The notes: generated from the sequence alone by a model not told the origin. A stretch of DNA of 39,879 nucleotides from an uncultured Alphaproteobacteria bacterium (GCA_902625365.1 CACOAX010000001.1:237329-277207); one strand, 5' to 3'. Positions 1 to 13,103 are shown, counted from the first letter of the stretch. Made by a program: numbers and translations.

Positions 1-647
1 ATGTATTTTATATTCATAGTCGTCTTTTAGAAAGAGCTGCCAAAATGAGTGATGAACATGGTGGTGGAAGTTTGACCGCCCTTCCAATTATTGAAACTCA
101 AGCAGGGGATTTATCTGCTTATATTCCAACGAATGTTATATCCATTACTGATGGACAAATATTCTTGGAAACCAACCTATTCTTTGCTGGTATTCGACCT
201 GCGATTAACGTTGGTCTTTCAGTAAGTCGTGTTGGTTCTGCTGCGCAAACAAAAGCAATGAAAAAAATTGCTGGTCCTGTAAAACTAGAGTTAGCTCAAT
301 ATCGTGAAATGGCTGCTTTTGCACAGTTTGCATCAGACTTAGATGCTTCAACAAAACAATTACTTGATCGTGGTGCAAGACTAGTTGAAATTTTAAAACA
401 AGGTCAATATTCCCCACTAACGGTTTCAGAGCAAGTTGTATCTATTTATGCAGGTGTACGCGGATATCTTGATAAAGTTGCAGTAGGCGATGTAGTCAAG
501 TTTGAAACAGAAGTTTTAAATGAGATTAGAACTAAACATAGTGATTTACTAGATGCAATTGCCAATGAAAAAGAATTATCTAAAGATAATGATGATAAAT
601 TAAAATCAATCTTAGATGATTTGGTTGGAAAGTTTGCAAGTAACTAA
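1..647 (+). CDS. atpA: F1 ATP synthase subunit alpha (3' part)
   Basis: This is the C-terminal 215 or so residues of the alpha subunit of F1F0 ATP synthase, the non-catalytic nucleotide-binding partner of beta in the membrane-bound complex. The frame is open to the left edge from base 3, reading into the typical [10 protein letters not shown] stretch before the first internal ATG at 45, so that ATG is not the start. The visible part includes the [10 protein letters not shown] segment, the arginine-containing [13 protein letters not shown] segment with its catalytic Arg, and the helical C-terminal domain. It ends 3 bases before atpG, as the next gene of the usual atpHAGDC operon. The 5' part lies outside the window. 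Identification is secure. Confidence 0.97.
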   Translation, partial: VFYIHSRLLERAAKMSDEHGGGSLTALPIIETQAGDLSAYIPTNVISITDGQIFLETNLFFAGIRPAINVGLSVSRVGSAAQTKAMKKIAGPVKLELAQYREMAAFAQFASDLDASTKQLLDRGARLVEILKQGQYSPLTVSEQVVSIYAGVRGYLDKVAVGDVVKFETEVLNEIRTKHSDLLDAIANEKELSKDNDDKLKSILDDLVGKFASN

Positions 648-650
648 TCT

Positions 651-2975
<2,325 letters not shown>

Positions 2976-2976
<1 letters not shown>

Positions 2977-3374
2977 TGGCAACAATTTCTTTTGATTTAG
3001 TTTCTCCAGAAAACCTTGTTTTCAATGATGAAGTTGGTACTATAATTGTCCCTGGTAAAGATGGCGATTTAGGTATTTTACCAGGACATAGTAAGGTCAT
3101 GTCCTCTCTTAGACCAGGAAGAATAATGGTATACAGTGAAGATAAAAATTTAATTAAATCCTTTTTTGTTTCTGGTGGTTTTGCAGAAATCAATCCTGAA
3201 AAATGTATTGTTCTTGCAGAAAGTGTTGTTGAAGTTAATTCTTTAGAAAAAACATCAATTGAAAAAGAAATACAAGAATTAGAAAATAAAGAAGGTAAAG
3301 AATCAGAGGAACAACTTTCTGTAGCTAAAGCAAAATTAGAAGCAATAAATGTAAATTATTACGATAAAATTTAA
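2976..3374 (+). CDS. atpC: F1 ATP synthase subunit epsilon
   Basis: Epsilon connects gamma to the c-ring and can inhibit ATP hydrolysis. The 132 residues fit the family: an N-terminal beta sandwich (SFDLVSPENLVF, then the DGDLGILPGHSKV loop) and a charged two-helix C-terminal part rich in Glu and Lys. It is the last gene of the ATP synthase operon and starts on the last base of the atpD stop codon, so it should be translated by coupling. It is convergent with rppH and separated from it by only 12 bases. Confidence 0.95.
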
Positions 3375-3391
3375 TTTCTTTTTAAATTAAA
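3370..3391. terminator. AT-only inverted repeat between atpC and rppH
   Basis: A perfect 8-base inverted repeat (TTTAATTT / AAATTAAA, loop CTTTTT) spans both stop codons of the convergent genes atpC and rppH. It is the only candidate for a shared terminator at this junction. All pairs are A-T, so the hairpin would be weak and there is no clear run of T after it on either strand. It may simply reflect stop codons in AT-rich DNA. Confidence 0.3.
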
Positions 3392-3857
3392 CTTCAACTA
3401 AATTACTTCTAAATTCTTTTTGAATTTTTATATAAACTTTTTTTTTAAATGGTACTGCACTTTGGCTAATTTCATCATAATCCATCCATTGCCATTCACT
3501 AAATTCAGGACTTTCTGTTCCTACATTTATATCGTTATCAATTCCTGTAAAACGAAATAAAAACCACTTTTGAATTTGACCTATGTATTTATCACCCCAA
3601 GGTAATGTCTTAAGTGTTTCTGTAGGTATGTCATAAGAGATCCATTCTTGAGATGAAGTAATCAAGGATGCATTATTTGTACCAATCTCTTCCATCATTT
3701 CTCTCCACACTGCTTCTTCAGGATTTTCATTTTCATCGATACCACCTTGAGGCATCTGCCAATATCCACTTGGATGATCTAATCTTCGACCTACCAAAAT
3801 TTGATTTTTTGCATTGAGAATCATCATTCCCACACACTTTCTATATTTTTTTTGCAT
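3387..3857 (-). CDS. rppH: RNA pyrophosphohydrolase (Nudix)
   Basis: RppH removes pyrophosphate from the 5' end of mRNAs, starting RNase E-dependent decay; its alphaproteobacterial relatives are also annotated as diadenosine polyphosphate hydrolases. The 156 residues begin with the family pattern YRKCVGMMILN and carry a full Nudix box, from GGIDENENPEEAVWREMMEE through the following IG, and a PWGDKYIGQIQKWFLFRF segment typical of RppH. It lies 2 bases after ctpA, the order often seen in alphaproteobacteria, and is the last gene of the long minus-strand run that begins at rplU. Confidence 0.93.
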   Translation of the reverse strand: MQKKYRKCVGMMILNAKNQILVGRRLDHPSGYWQMPQGGIDENENPEEAVWREMMEEIGTNNASLITSSQEWISYDIPTETLKTLPWGDKYIGQIQKWFLFRFTGIDNDINVGTESPEFSEWQWMDYDEISQSAVPFKKKVYIKIQKEFRSNLVEV

Positions 3858-3859
3858 TA

Positions 3860-5155
3860 CTATTCTTGAGTTTCATTAAAGAGACTGACGCCTTGCACAA
3901 GATCAAAAGCTCTACGAAGCTGATAATCAACTTCTAATCGTTTTTCAAACTCACTTAACTCATTTTCTTCGTTATCTTCCAAATCTTCTTCATTATTTTT
4001 ATCAAGGGAGTCTTTTAAATCTGACTCAGAGAATCTCTTATAATTAAAAGATTCAAATTCTCCTTGTTCAATGGTTATATCTGGTACGATCCCCTTGCCT
4101 TGGATTGACTCACCTGAGGGTGTATAATATCTAGCGGTGGTTAATCTTATACCAGTTAAATTATCACTATTTGACACTTGAAAGGGAATTATTGTTTGTA
4201 CTGATCCTTTACCAAAAGATTGTGTGCCTATAATGATTGCTCTTTTATGATCTTGAAGTGCGCCTGCAACAATTTCAGAAGCAGATGCGGAACCGCCGTC
4301 AATAATTACAACAAGTGGTTTTCCATTAGTTCTATCAGATTTTTTTGCACGATATCTTCTTATATCTTTTTTATCTCTACCTCTTGTTGAAACAATTTCA
4401 CCTCTTTCCAAGAATATATCTGTTACTTTAACTGCTTGAGTAAGAAGTCCTCCTGGGTTAGACCGTACATCTAAAACATAACCTTTTATTTTATTCTCTT
4501 TTTCGATTTTCTTTATAGCGTCTAGAAGACCACTTTCTGTTTGCTCGTTAAAAGATGTTATTCTCAAATATCCTATATTGTTAAGCACTTCACTTTTAAC
4601 TGATCTAATTTTTATATAATCTCTGATAATTTCAATCTCAAATGGTTCAGTATTTGCTCTAGAAATAGTAATTACTATTGGCTCGCCTTTTTTGCCTCTC
4701 ATTAATTCAACAGCTTCATTTAACGTAAGCCCAAACACAGGTGTTTCGTCTATTTGAATGATATAATCACCAGCAAGAACTCCAGCTTCATATGCTGGTG
4801 TATCCTCTATCGGAGCAATGACTTTGACAAAACCTTCTTCCATGGTAATTTCAATACCTAATCCGCCAAATTTACCCTCTGTATCCATTTGCATTTCTTG
4901 AAATACTTCTTCATTCATAAAACCAGAATGAGGATCTAAGCCTGACAACATTCCATCAATTGCTTTTTCAATTAATTCTTGATCCGTAACCTCTTCCACA
5001 TAGGAAGATCTTACCCTGTCGAATACTTGTCCAAATAGATCTAAATATTTATATTTTTCATCATCTGAAGAAGATCCATATGTTTTAGATGCAAGAAGTG
5101 TAATGAGAGTGAACAGTAGTATTACTTTTAAAAATACGTTTTTTGAAATTATCAT
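3860..5155 (-). CDS. ctpA: C-terminal processing protease, S41 family
   Basis: A periplasmic carboxyl-terminal serine protease that trims or degrades envelope proteins. It has an N-terminal signal peptide (hydrophobic residues 8-22, probable cleavage near TYG-SSS), a PDZ domain around 95-175 (GGLGIEI, AGDYIIQIDETPV), and the S41 catalytic core with DVRSNPGG (229-236), the serine region SASASE (289-294) and the catalytic lysine in SFGKG (K316). The C-terminal 60 residues are very acidic. The usual alphaproteobacterial neighbour upstream of ctpA, an EnvC/NlpD-like peptidase, is absent; rsfS lies directly upstream, 5 bases away. Confidence 0.94.
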   Translation of the reverse strand: MIISKNVFLKVILLFTLITLLASKTYGSSSDDEKYKYLDLFGQVFDRVRSSYVEEVTDQELIEKAIDGMLSGLDPHSGFMNEEVFQEMQMDTEGKFGGLGIEITMEEGFVKVIAPIEDTPAYEAGVLAGDYIIQIDETPVFGLTLNEAVELMRGKKGEPIVITISRANTEPFEIEIIRDYIKIRSVKSEVLNNIGYLRITSFNEQTESGLLDAIKKIEKENKIKGYVLDVRSNPGGLLTQAVKVTDIFLERGEIVSTRGRDKKDIRRYRAKKSDRTNGKPLVVIIDGGSASASEIVAGALQDHKRAIIIGTQSFGKGSVQTIIPFQVSNSDNLTGIRLTTARYYTPSGESIQGKGIVPDITIEQGEFESFNYKRFSESDLKDSLDKNNEEDLEDNEENELSEFEKRLEVDYQLRRAFDLVQGVSLFNETQE

Positions 5156-5160
5156 ATATT

Positions 5161-5496
5161 TTAAGCTAGTTTAGTTTGTGAAGAATCAAAGCTTACTTCC
5201 CATAATTTTTCTAATGCATATAATTCTCTAATTTCTTGTCGAAACAAATGAACAATTATCTCACCTGCATCAACAATTATCCAGTCACATTGAGGTCTTC
5301 CTTCAGGGTTAGGGCAATTTATACCTGCCTTTTTTAATTTTTTGACCATTTCGTCTGCTGTCGCATCTGAATGTCTAGTTGATCTACAAGTAGCAATCAC
5401 AAAGGCATCAGCAACAGATGACTTATTGGATAAATCAATTACTTTTATATCTTCAGCTTTTGCATCACTTAGTATTGATACAATATTTTCTGTCAA
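5161..5496 (-). CDS. rsfS: Ribosome silencing factor RsfS
   Basis: RsfS (Iojap/YbeB family) binds ribosomal protein uL14 and blocks 30S-50S joining when nutrients are low. The 111-residue protein shows the family's core: DIKVIDLSNKSSVADAFVIATCRSTRH, the CPNPEGRPQCDWIIVDAGEIIVHLF segment and the C-terminal YALEKLW. It follows nadD after a 13-base gap. In many proteobacteria rlmH lies immediately downstream; here ctpA follows instead. Confidence 0.95.
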   Translation of the reverse strand: MTENIVSILSDAKAEDIKVIDLSNKSSVADAFVIATCRSTRHSDATADEMVKKLKKAGINCPNPEGRPQCDWIIVDAGEIIVHLFRQEIRELYALEKLWEVSFDSSQTKLA

Positions 5497-5509
5497 TGAA
5501 GTAATTTTA

Positions 5510-6088
5510 TTAATATTTGCCTCTTAATTTATTTCTTTGATTTCTAATTTCAGATGATGAAATTTTAATTTCTTTATTTTGTATCAAAGTCCATGCAGGA
5601 ATTTTATTTGAAACATGTTCTATGTCTTGAGCTATATATTTATTATGAATAAATTTTTTTGCTGCAACACTTTTCAAAGCATTTGTATTATATCCATGTC
5701 TTCTAAAAATAACAATAGAGATAATATGAAAAATTGATTGCCATTTTTCCCATTCGTGGAAATTAACTAAATTGTCTGCACCCATTAACCAAAAAAATTT
5801 AATATTTTTATAATATTGAATTAGAAATTTAATTGTTTGATAAGAATATTGAGATTTAATTTTTTTTTCTACCTCTAATATTTTTATAGGAAAATTTTTT
5901 GTAATTTGTTTACAATTTTGTAATCTTTCTTCGTATGTTGCGGGTTTTGAAATCTTTAAAGGGTTCTGAGGTGTAACTAACCACCAAATTTCATCAAGTT
6001 GTAATACTTTTTTAGCTTCATTGGAAATAAATAGATGCCCACGATGTGGTGGATCAAAAGATCCTCCAAGAAGTCCGATCTTTTTCAA
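5510..6088 (-). CDS. nadD: Nicotinate-nucleotide adenylyltransferase
   Basis: NadD converts nicotinate mononucleotide and ATP to deamido-NAD in NAD synthesis. The N-terminus has the nucleotidyltransferase signature GGSFDPPHRGH (residues 8-18), and the C-terminus has the ISSSEIRNQ motif that corresponds to the family's ISSTxIR. The 192-residue length is normal. The gene directly abuts proA, whose stop codon ends one base before this ATG, and precedes rsfS, as in many proteobacteria. Confidence 0.94.
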   Translation of the reverse strand: MKKIGLLGGSFDPPHRGHLFISNEAKKVLQLDEIWWLVTPQNPLKISKPATYEERLQNCKQITKNFPIKILEVEKKIKSQYSYQTIKFLIQYYKNIKFFWLMGADNLVNFHEWEKWQSIFHIISIVIFRRHGYNTNALKSVAAKKFIHNKYIAQDIEHVSNKIPAWTLIQNKEIKISSSEIRNQRNKLRGKY

Positions 6089-7338
6089 TTAGGGTCTTTC
6101 CTGGCCATTGCCATTAACTACATATTTAAATGTTGTTAAATGTTTTGTTCCCACTGGTCCTCTTACATGTATTTTATCAGTTGAGATTCCTATCTCAGCA
6201 CCAAAACCAAATTCACCACCATCCGCGAATTGGGTAGATGCATTTTTAAGTATTATTGCGCTGTCAATTTTATTATAAAATTTTTCAAAGGTTTTTTCAC
6301 TTTCTGTAATTATACTTTCCGTATGTCCAGAAGAATAATCATTTATATGTTTAACTGCTTCCTCAACACCAGAAACAATTTTTACTGATAAAATTTTATC
6401 TAAATATTCTAATGACCAATCTTCTTCACTGGCAGTTTTAAAATCACTATCTAAAGACTGAATATATTCATCACCTCGAATTTCACAATTTACTTCTTTT
6501 AGAGGTTTCAATATTTTCATTGCTTCATTTTTAATTTGTTCATCAATTAAAAGTGTTTCTGCAGCACCACAAATTTCAGGACGCCTCATTTTACTATTAA
6601 AAACCACTCTTTCTGCAACACTTAAATCAGCATCTTTATCTACATATACATGACATATGCCGTCTAAATGTTTGATGACAGGAATCTTACTTGATGAATT
6701 AATTTTTTCAATCAAACCTTTACCACCTCTAGGAATAATTACATCAACATATTCTCTCATACTAAGTAAATGATCAACCGCTTCTCTTTCAGGTGTATTA
6801 ATCATTTGAACACAATGTTCAGGGAGGCCAGCTTCCGTGAAAGCATTTGTAATATTATTTACCAATTCTTTAGAGGAATGAAAACTATCACTACCACCTC
6901 TTAAAATTATACAATTACCAGATTTTATGGAAAGACAAGAAGCATCAACAGTGACGTTAGGTCTAGATTCATAAATTACACCTAATACACCAAGCGGTGT
7001 TGAAATTTTACGAAACTGCAATCCATTAGGTCTTTTCCATTTTTCTAGTGTAATACCAATAGGATCTGGTATTTCAATTATATCTTCAATTGATGTAATC
7101 AATCCATCAATAGATTTTTCTGTTAATGTAAGTCTATTCATTAAAGGTTTAGCTAAAGATTTTTTTTCTCCATTTTCTAAATCTATCTTATTAGCTTCAA
7201 GAATTTTATCTCTGTTTTTATTTAAATTTTTAGTGAGTTTTGTTAAAGCAAGATTTTTTTGATCACTGCTGCAAATCTTCATATTTAGAGAGGCAGTTTT
7301 TGCTCTTTTGCCTAATTCAATAATATTATTTCCAATAC

Positions 7339-7342
<4 letters not shown>
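6089..7342 (-). CDS. proA: Gamma-glutamyl phosphate reductase
   Basis: ProA reduces gamma-glutamyl phosphate with NADPH to glutamate semialdehyde, the second step of proline synthesis. It is a 417-residue aldehyde dehydrogenase-fold protein with the catalytic cysteine in RRPEICGAAETLL, the cofactor-binding VIYESRPNVTVDA and GNCIILRGGSDS segments, and the FGFGAEIGISTDKIHVRGPVG C-terminal signature. Its start overlaps the end of proB by 4 bases (ATGA type), so the two proline enzymes should be made together. Confidence 0.96.
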
Positions 7343-9436
<2,094 letters not shown>

Positions 9437-9450
9437 TTAATTAATTGGGA

Positions 9451-9708
9451 TTATTGTTCTGTGGGAACAACTGATACAAAAGTTCTTACTCTTGTTTTTT
9501 TAAAAGCTACTTTTCCATTTATTGTAGCAAATATTGTGTGATCTTTACCTATGCCAACATTATCACCTGGATGAAACTTTGTGCCTCGTTGTCTAATAAT
9601 AATGTTTCCTGCTATTACGTTTTCACCACCAAATTTCTTAACTCCAAGTCTTCGACCCGCCGAGTCTCTTCCATTCCTTGAACTACCACCTGCTTTTTTC
9701 GTTGCCAT
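9451..9708 (-). CDS. rpmA: Ribosomal protein bL27
   Basis: bL27 reaches toward the peptidyl transferase centre of the 50S subunit. The 85-residue protein begins [20 protein letters not shown] and continues with the [14 protein letters not shown] segment, both signatures of the family, with no N-terminal processing extension of the Firmicutes kind. The ATG shares one base with the rplU stop codon (TAATG), so rplU and rpmA are coupled. Confidence 0.97.
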   Translation of the reverse strand: MATKKAGGSSRNGRDSAGRRLGVKKFGGENVIAGNIIIRQRGTKFHPGDNVGIGKDHTIFATINGKVAFKKTRVRTFVSVVPTEQ

Positions 9709-10229
9709 TATTTATCTTCTTTTTTAGTTTTAACAGTTTTTTTAACAGTTTTCTTTACTGATTTTTTCTTAGTAGGAGAAGCTTTATTTAATGCTTTTTT
9801 TGCAACTGTCTTCTTTTTTGTAACTTTTACTTCTTTAGACTCATTTTTTTCTTTAGTAACTTTAGCTTCAGTTTTTTTAACTTTTTTTGTTTCAGGTTCA
9901 GCAGTGGACTTTTTTCCACCATATGAAATTGATTCTATTCTTAATACAGTCAGATATTGTCTATGCCCTTGTGTTAGTCTGTAATTTTGTCTTTTTCTTT
10001 TTTTAAAAACTATTATTTTTTTATCTCTTATTTGATCAACAATTTTTGCTTCAATTGAAGCATCTTTTAGTAATGGCTCGCCTAAGCTATTTGTGCTTTG
10101 ATCACTGATCGCTAATACATCAGTAATAGACACTTTATCACCTTTGGAACCCTCAAGTTTTTCTACTTTAAGTATCTGACCAGCTCTTGCTGAGTATTGC
10201 TTTCCACCAGTTTTGAAAATTGCTAACAT
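9708..10229 (-). CDS. rplU: Ribosomal protein bL21 with basic C-terminal tail
   Basis: bL21 is a structural protein of the 50S subunit. Residues 1-103 or so match the family ([18 protein letters not shown] at the start, [21 protein letters not shown] near the end). The remaining 70 residues are a low-complexity tail made mainly of Lys, Thr, Val and Ala with repeated KKTVKK-like units. Such tails occur in alphaproteobacterial L21 proteins and are probably disordered and RNA binding. It is the first gene of the minus-strand run down to rppH and has a candidate promoter close upstream. Confidence 0.95.
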   Translation of the reverse strand: MLAIFKTGGKQYSARAGQILKVEKLEGSKGDKVSITDVLAISDQSTNSLGEPLLKDASIEAKIVDQIRDKKIIVFKKRKRQNYRLTQGHRQYLTVLRIESISYGGKKSTAEPETKKVKKTEAKVTKEKNESKEVKVTKKKTVAKKALNKASPTKKKSVKKTVKKTVKTKKEDK

Positions 10230-10246
10230 ATCTTTTGAAGGCGGGG

Positions 10247-10273
10247 TTTATAGTGAACTATGCTAATAGTCAA
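10247..10273 (-). promoter_or_regulatory. Candidate sigma70 promoter of rplU-rpmA-obgE
   Basis: Read on the minus strand, TTGACT (10273-10268) and TATAAA (10252-10247) are separated by 15 bases, and the rplU ATG follows about 17 bases later. Each box matches the consensus at five of six positions, but the spacer is short and the leader would be only about 10 bases, so the exact assignment is uncertain. The interval between gloB and rplU is the only gap where this operon could start. Confidence 0.42.
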
Positions 10274-10309
10274 ATTAAAAATATGGCGCAAATACTGGAA
10301 ATAAAGACC

Positions 10310-11062
10310 TTAAAAGCTATCCTTTGCTTTTCGCAAATAAGCAAACAATTCAAAGTCAGTAAAACCTAGCTCTTTCTTAATTATAGTACTTAATTTTGAA
10401 TTTTGATTCAGGAATAAGTTATATTTTTTTTCATCTTCTAATAAAAAAGGTACAGATTTTCCTTTACTATTTAAATCATCATTAATTTTGTTTCTAACTG
10501 TCAAATAAGAACTTTCTTTTTTGAGTGTTTTCTCAAGAAAATTTAAATTGCTTATTGTATATTCATGACCACAATAAATAATTGTATTTTTATCTAACTC
10601 ATTAATTTTTTTTAAACTATTAAACATTTCATTTAATGTTCCTTCAAACACACGACCACAACCAAGTCTGAACAGTGTATCACCACAAAATAAAACACTA
10701 TTGTTTTCATCATAGTAAATTATATGATCTAATGTATGCCCGGGTGTTTTTATTATTCTAAATGTATTTAAGCAGGAGTTGATCTCATCTCCATCACGTA
10801 AAACAAATCTTGTATTTTCAATCTGGGCACTTGGAGAGTATATATTAACTTCTGGAAAAGCATTAAGTATTCCTTTCACACCTGATGTGTGGTCATTATG
10901 ATGATGTGTAATAAATATATCTTCTATGGTTAAATTGTTTTCAAGAGCAAAATTTAATATAGGATTACTATCAGCAGGATCTACAACACAGCTTTTAAGC
11001 GTGTCATTATATAAAACAAAAGAGTAGTTATCTTTTAATTGATTTATAATTTCAACTTTCAT
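10310..11062 (-). CDS. gloB: Hydroxyacylglutathione hydrolase (glyoxalase II)
   Basis: Glyoxalase II splits S-lactoylglutathione into lactate and glutathione, ending methylglyoxal detoxification. The 250-residue metallo-beta-lactamase-fold protein carries the metal motif THHHNDH (residues 52-58), then KTPGHTLDH and FCGDTLF with the other ligands, CGRVFEGT, and YCGHEYT, followed by the glyoxalase II helical C-terminal domain. It lies 7 bases downstream of metW; the pairing with metW/metX is probably an operon of convenience. Confidence 0.92.
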   Translation of the reverse strand: MKVEIINQLKDNYSFVLYNDTLKSCVVDPADSNPILNFALENNLTIEDIFITHHHNDHTSGVKGILNAFPEVNIYSPSAQIENTRFVLRDGDEINSCLNTFRIIKTPGHTLDHIIYYDENNSVLFCGDTLFRLGCGRVFEGTLNEMFNSLKKINELDKNTIIYCGHEYTISNLNFLEKTLKKESSYLTVRNKINDDLNSKGKSVPFLLEDEKKYNLFLNQNSKLSTIIKKELGFTDFELFAYLRKAKDSF

Positions 11063-11069
11063 TTAATAA

Positions 11070-11753
11070 CTAATTTGCAATAACAGAATTTTTTGCAAAA
11101 ACTTTTTTTGAAGATTTAATTTTTATTGGTTCAAAATTTTTATAACTTAATAAAAAGATAGCTTCGTGAGTGAAAAAATTAACTCCAGTAACTGATTCAC
11201 TTATATCAAACTGTTTACCTTTTGATGTTAATCCAATACTTTTTTCAATCACAATATTCATTTCATTACACAAATTCAAAAAATCCTTAATTGTAAAAAA
11301 ATGAATGTTAGGTGTGTCATACCATGTATAAGGTAAACTTTCTGTTACTGGCATTTTTCCAGATATTAAAAGCTGTAATCTTATTTTCCAATGTCCAAAG
11401 TTAGGAAAAGAAACTATTGCTTTTGATCCTATTCTTAATAATTCAGACAGAATATCTTTGGGTTTCATCATTGCTTGTAAAGTTTGACTTAAAATTACAT
11501 AATCAAAACTATTATTTGAATATTGGGACAAATCTAATTCGGCATCTCCATGAACAACATTGAAACCCCTTGCGATAGCATTTGCAGCTAGATCTCTATT
11601 TAATTCAATGCCATGAGTCATCGCATTACGATTATTTTCTAATTGCTCCATAAGACCTCCATCACCACACCCAATATCTAGGATTTTTCTATCTTGTGCG
11701 ATAAGTGTTTCAATAAGAGACCAATCTTTTCTTATGCTATTAATTTTATTCAT
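11070..11753 (-). CDS. metW: MetW, methionine biosynthesis partner of MetX
   Basis: MetW is a small SAM-dependent methyltransferase-like protein that in proteobacteria is encoded next to MetX and is needed for full homoserine acetyltransferase activity. The 227-residue protein has the DIGCGDGGLMEQL nucleotide-binding motif near residues 26-38, and the MetW-typical GIELN, VILSQTLQAM and FPNFGHWKIRLQLL segments with the NIHFFTIKDF region. Its ATG overlaps the metX stop by 8 bases (ATGAATAA), which fits one transcript under the upstream riboswitch. Confidence 0.93.
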   Translation of the reverse strand: MNKINSIRKDWSLIETLIAQDRKILDIGCGDGGLMEQLENNRNAMTHGIELNRDLAANAIARGFNVVHGDAELDLSQYSNNSFDYVILSQTLQAMMKPKDILSELLRIGSKAIVSFPNFGHWKIRLQLLISGKMPVTESLPYTWYDTPNIHFFTIKDFLNLCNEMNIVIEKSIGLTSKGKQFDISESVTGVNFFTHEAIFLLSYKNFEPIKIKSSKKVFAKNSVIAN

Positions 11754-12894
11754 CTATCTTCACAAAGTTGTTTGTTAGGAAACCTTTTATTACATCATCT
11801 AACTGTGGTTCCTCTAATAAAAAACTATCATGTCCTTTATCAGTATCTATTTCTAGAAAGCTTACTTCTCTTGATAGAGAGTTTAATTGATTTACAATCA
11901 TTTTACTTTCTATTGTAGGGAATAACCAATCCGAGGTAAATGAGACAATTAAATATTTTAAATGGTTATTTGGATTATGACTAAACTCAATATTTTTTCT
12001 AAATGTTTCATCATGATCAAAATAATCCATAGCCCTTGTTAAATAAAGATATGAATTTGCATCAAATCTTTCAACAAATGATTTACCTTGATATCTCAGA
12101 TAACTCTCAACTTGAAAATCAGCATCAAACCCAAAAGAAATAATATCTCTTGATTGAAGTTTTCTTCCAAATTTTCTATGCATCGCATTTTCTGATAAAT
12201 ATGTGATATGTGCAATCATTCTTGCTACTGATAGACCTCTTTCTGGCACTTCATTATTTTCAAAATACTTTCCATTTTTCCAAATAGGATCACTCATTAT
12301 TGCCTGTCGCCCAACTTCATGAAATGCAATATTTTGAGCCGAATGTTTTAAAGCACCAGCAATATGTATTATATTTAAAATTTTATCTGGAAAATCGATT
12401 GCCCATTGAAGTGCTTGCATTGCTCCCATCGAACCACCAATGACAGAAAATAACTTCTCTATATTTAAACTTTCAATCAATAAAGATTGAGCCTTCACCA
12501 TATCTTTTATTGTTATGGAAGGAAAATTACCACCATATGCAACATCACTTCCATTTTGTAACTCTTTAGGACCAGTTGAGCCAGCACAACCGCCAAGTAC
12601 ATTTGAGCAAATTACAAAAAATTTGTTTGTATCAATTGGTTTATTAGGCCCAACCATTCTAGACCACCAACCTTCTCTCCCAGTAATGGGATTATTCCCA
12701 GCAACATATTGATCTCCAGTTAAAGCATGGCAAACAAGAATAGCATTAGTTTTATCAGCATTTAATTTGCCATATGTTTTGAATGCTAGTTTAAAACTAT
12801 CTATTATATCTCCTGATTCTAGTTTTAAATTAATATTCTCGAAATAGGCTATTTCGCTTGCAAGTTTTGTGTCAGTAGTAAATTTTGTTTTCAT
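11746..12894 (-). CDS. metX: Homoserine O-acetyltransferase
   Basis: MetX acetylates homoserine with acetyl-CoA, the committed step of methionine synthesis by sulfhydrylation. The 382-residue alpha/beta hydrolase-fold protein has the nucleophile motif GGSMGAMQALQWA, the oxyanion region CHALTGDQY, the ITGREGWWSRMVGP segment, and DKGHDSFLLE with the catalytic His. Upstream lie a SAM-II-like riboswitch and a promoter, so expression should fall when SAM is abundant. O-acetylhomoserine would feed the MetY-like enzyme at 23375-24685. Confidence 0.95.
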   Translation of the reverse strand: MKTKFTTDTKLASEIAYFENINLKLESGDIIDSFKLAFKTYGKLNADKTNAILVCHALTGDQYVAGNNPITGREGWWSRMVGPNKPIDTNKFFVICSNVLGGCAGSTGPKELQNGSDVAYGGNFPSITIKDMVKAQSLLIESLNIEKLFSVIGGSMGAMQALQWAIDFPDKILNIIHIAGALKHSAQNIAFHEVGRQAIMSDPIWKNGKYFENNEVPERGLSVARMIAHITYLSENAMHRKFGRKLQSRDIISFGFDADFQVESYLRYQGKSFVERFDANSYLYLTRAMDYFDHDETFRKNIEFSHNPNNHLKYLIVSFTSDWLFPTIESKMIVNQLNSLSREVSFLEIDTDKGHDSFLLEEPQLDDVIKGFLTNNFVKIDE

Positions 12895-12941
12895 ATCTTT
12901 TTAGTCTAACACTATTTGAAAGAATGAAGGAGGAGTGTAAA

Positions 12942-12994
12942 CGCTTTAGCTGATTATTGCTCCACCCGCAAGCTGTCTCAAATCGGTGATAATC
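12942..12994 (-). ncRNA. SAM-II (metA/SAM-alpha) riboswitch-like leader of metX
   Basis: Read on the minus strand, a short stem CACC (12988-12985) / GGTG (12966-12963) encloses a loop with GATTTGA and GCTTGC, and is followed by an A-rich linker and AGCTAAAGCG (12950-12942). This order (P1, GAUUU...UUGC loop, P1', then AGCUAAA pairing back into the loop as a pseudoknot) is the SAM-II pattern known upstream of metA/metX genes in alphaproteobacteria. GATTAT/ATAATC around it can form an extra pairing. It lies about 48 bases ahead of the metX ATG and starts about where the promoter predicts transcription to begin. I recognised it by eye; a covariance search was not possible. Confidence 0.8.
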
Positions 12995-12997
12995 GGT

Positions 12998-13025
12998 CTT
13001 ATATTTATATATCTATCTAAGTCAA
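12998..13025 (-). promoter_or_regulatory. Sigma70-type promoter of metX-metW-gloB
   Basis: On the minus strand, TTGACT (13025-13020) and TATAAG (13003-12998) are 16 bases apart. Transcription would begin near 12991, right at the 5' edge of the riboswitch, which supports both calls. It is one of the two best promoter matches in the window. Confidence 0.6.
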
Positions 13026-13103
13026 TAAATCGTCATTTTTTAAATTAAATACTACTTTATTTTGATTTATCGTAAGATAGTTTGTAAAGAAACGTCCAAA
13101 ATT

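Noticed and set aside
45-47. ATG at 45 as a gene start
   Set aside because: The frame is open to the left edge and encodes typical alpha subunit sequence before this ATG, so the gene is simply truncated by the window.
9711-9830. Tandem repeat array or CRISPR-like repeats in the rplU tail
   Set aside because: The repetition is at the amino acid level (Lys/Thr/Val units) within the coding frame and has no spacer structure.
12926-12937. GGAGGAG on the plus strand as a ribosome binding site
   Set aside because: No start codon follows at a suitable distance in an open frame on that strand; the complement lies in the metX leader, where it is better explained as RNA structure.
12942-12994. SAM-V, SAM-I or SAM/SAH riboswitch for the metX leader
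   Set aside because: The loop GATTTGA...GCTTGC followed by AGCTAAA after a short P1 fits SAM-II; the larger multi-helix SAM-I layout is not present, and the gene context (metX) is the classic SAM-II one.
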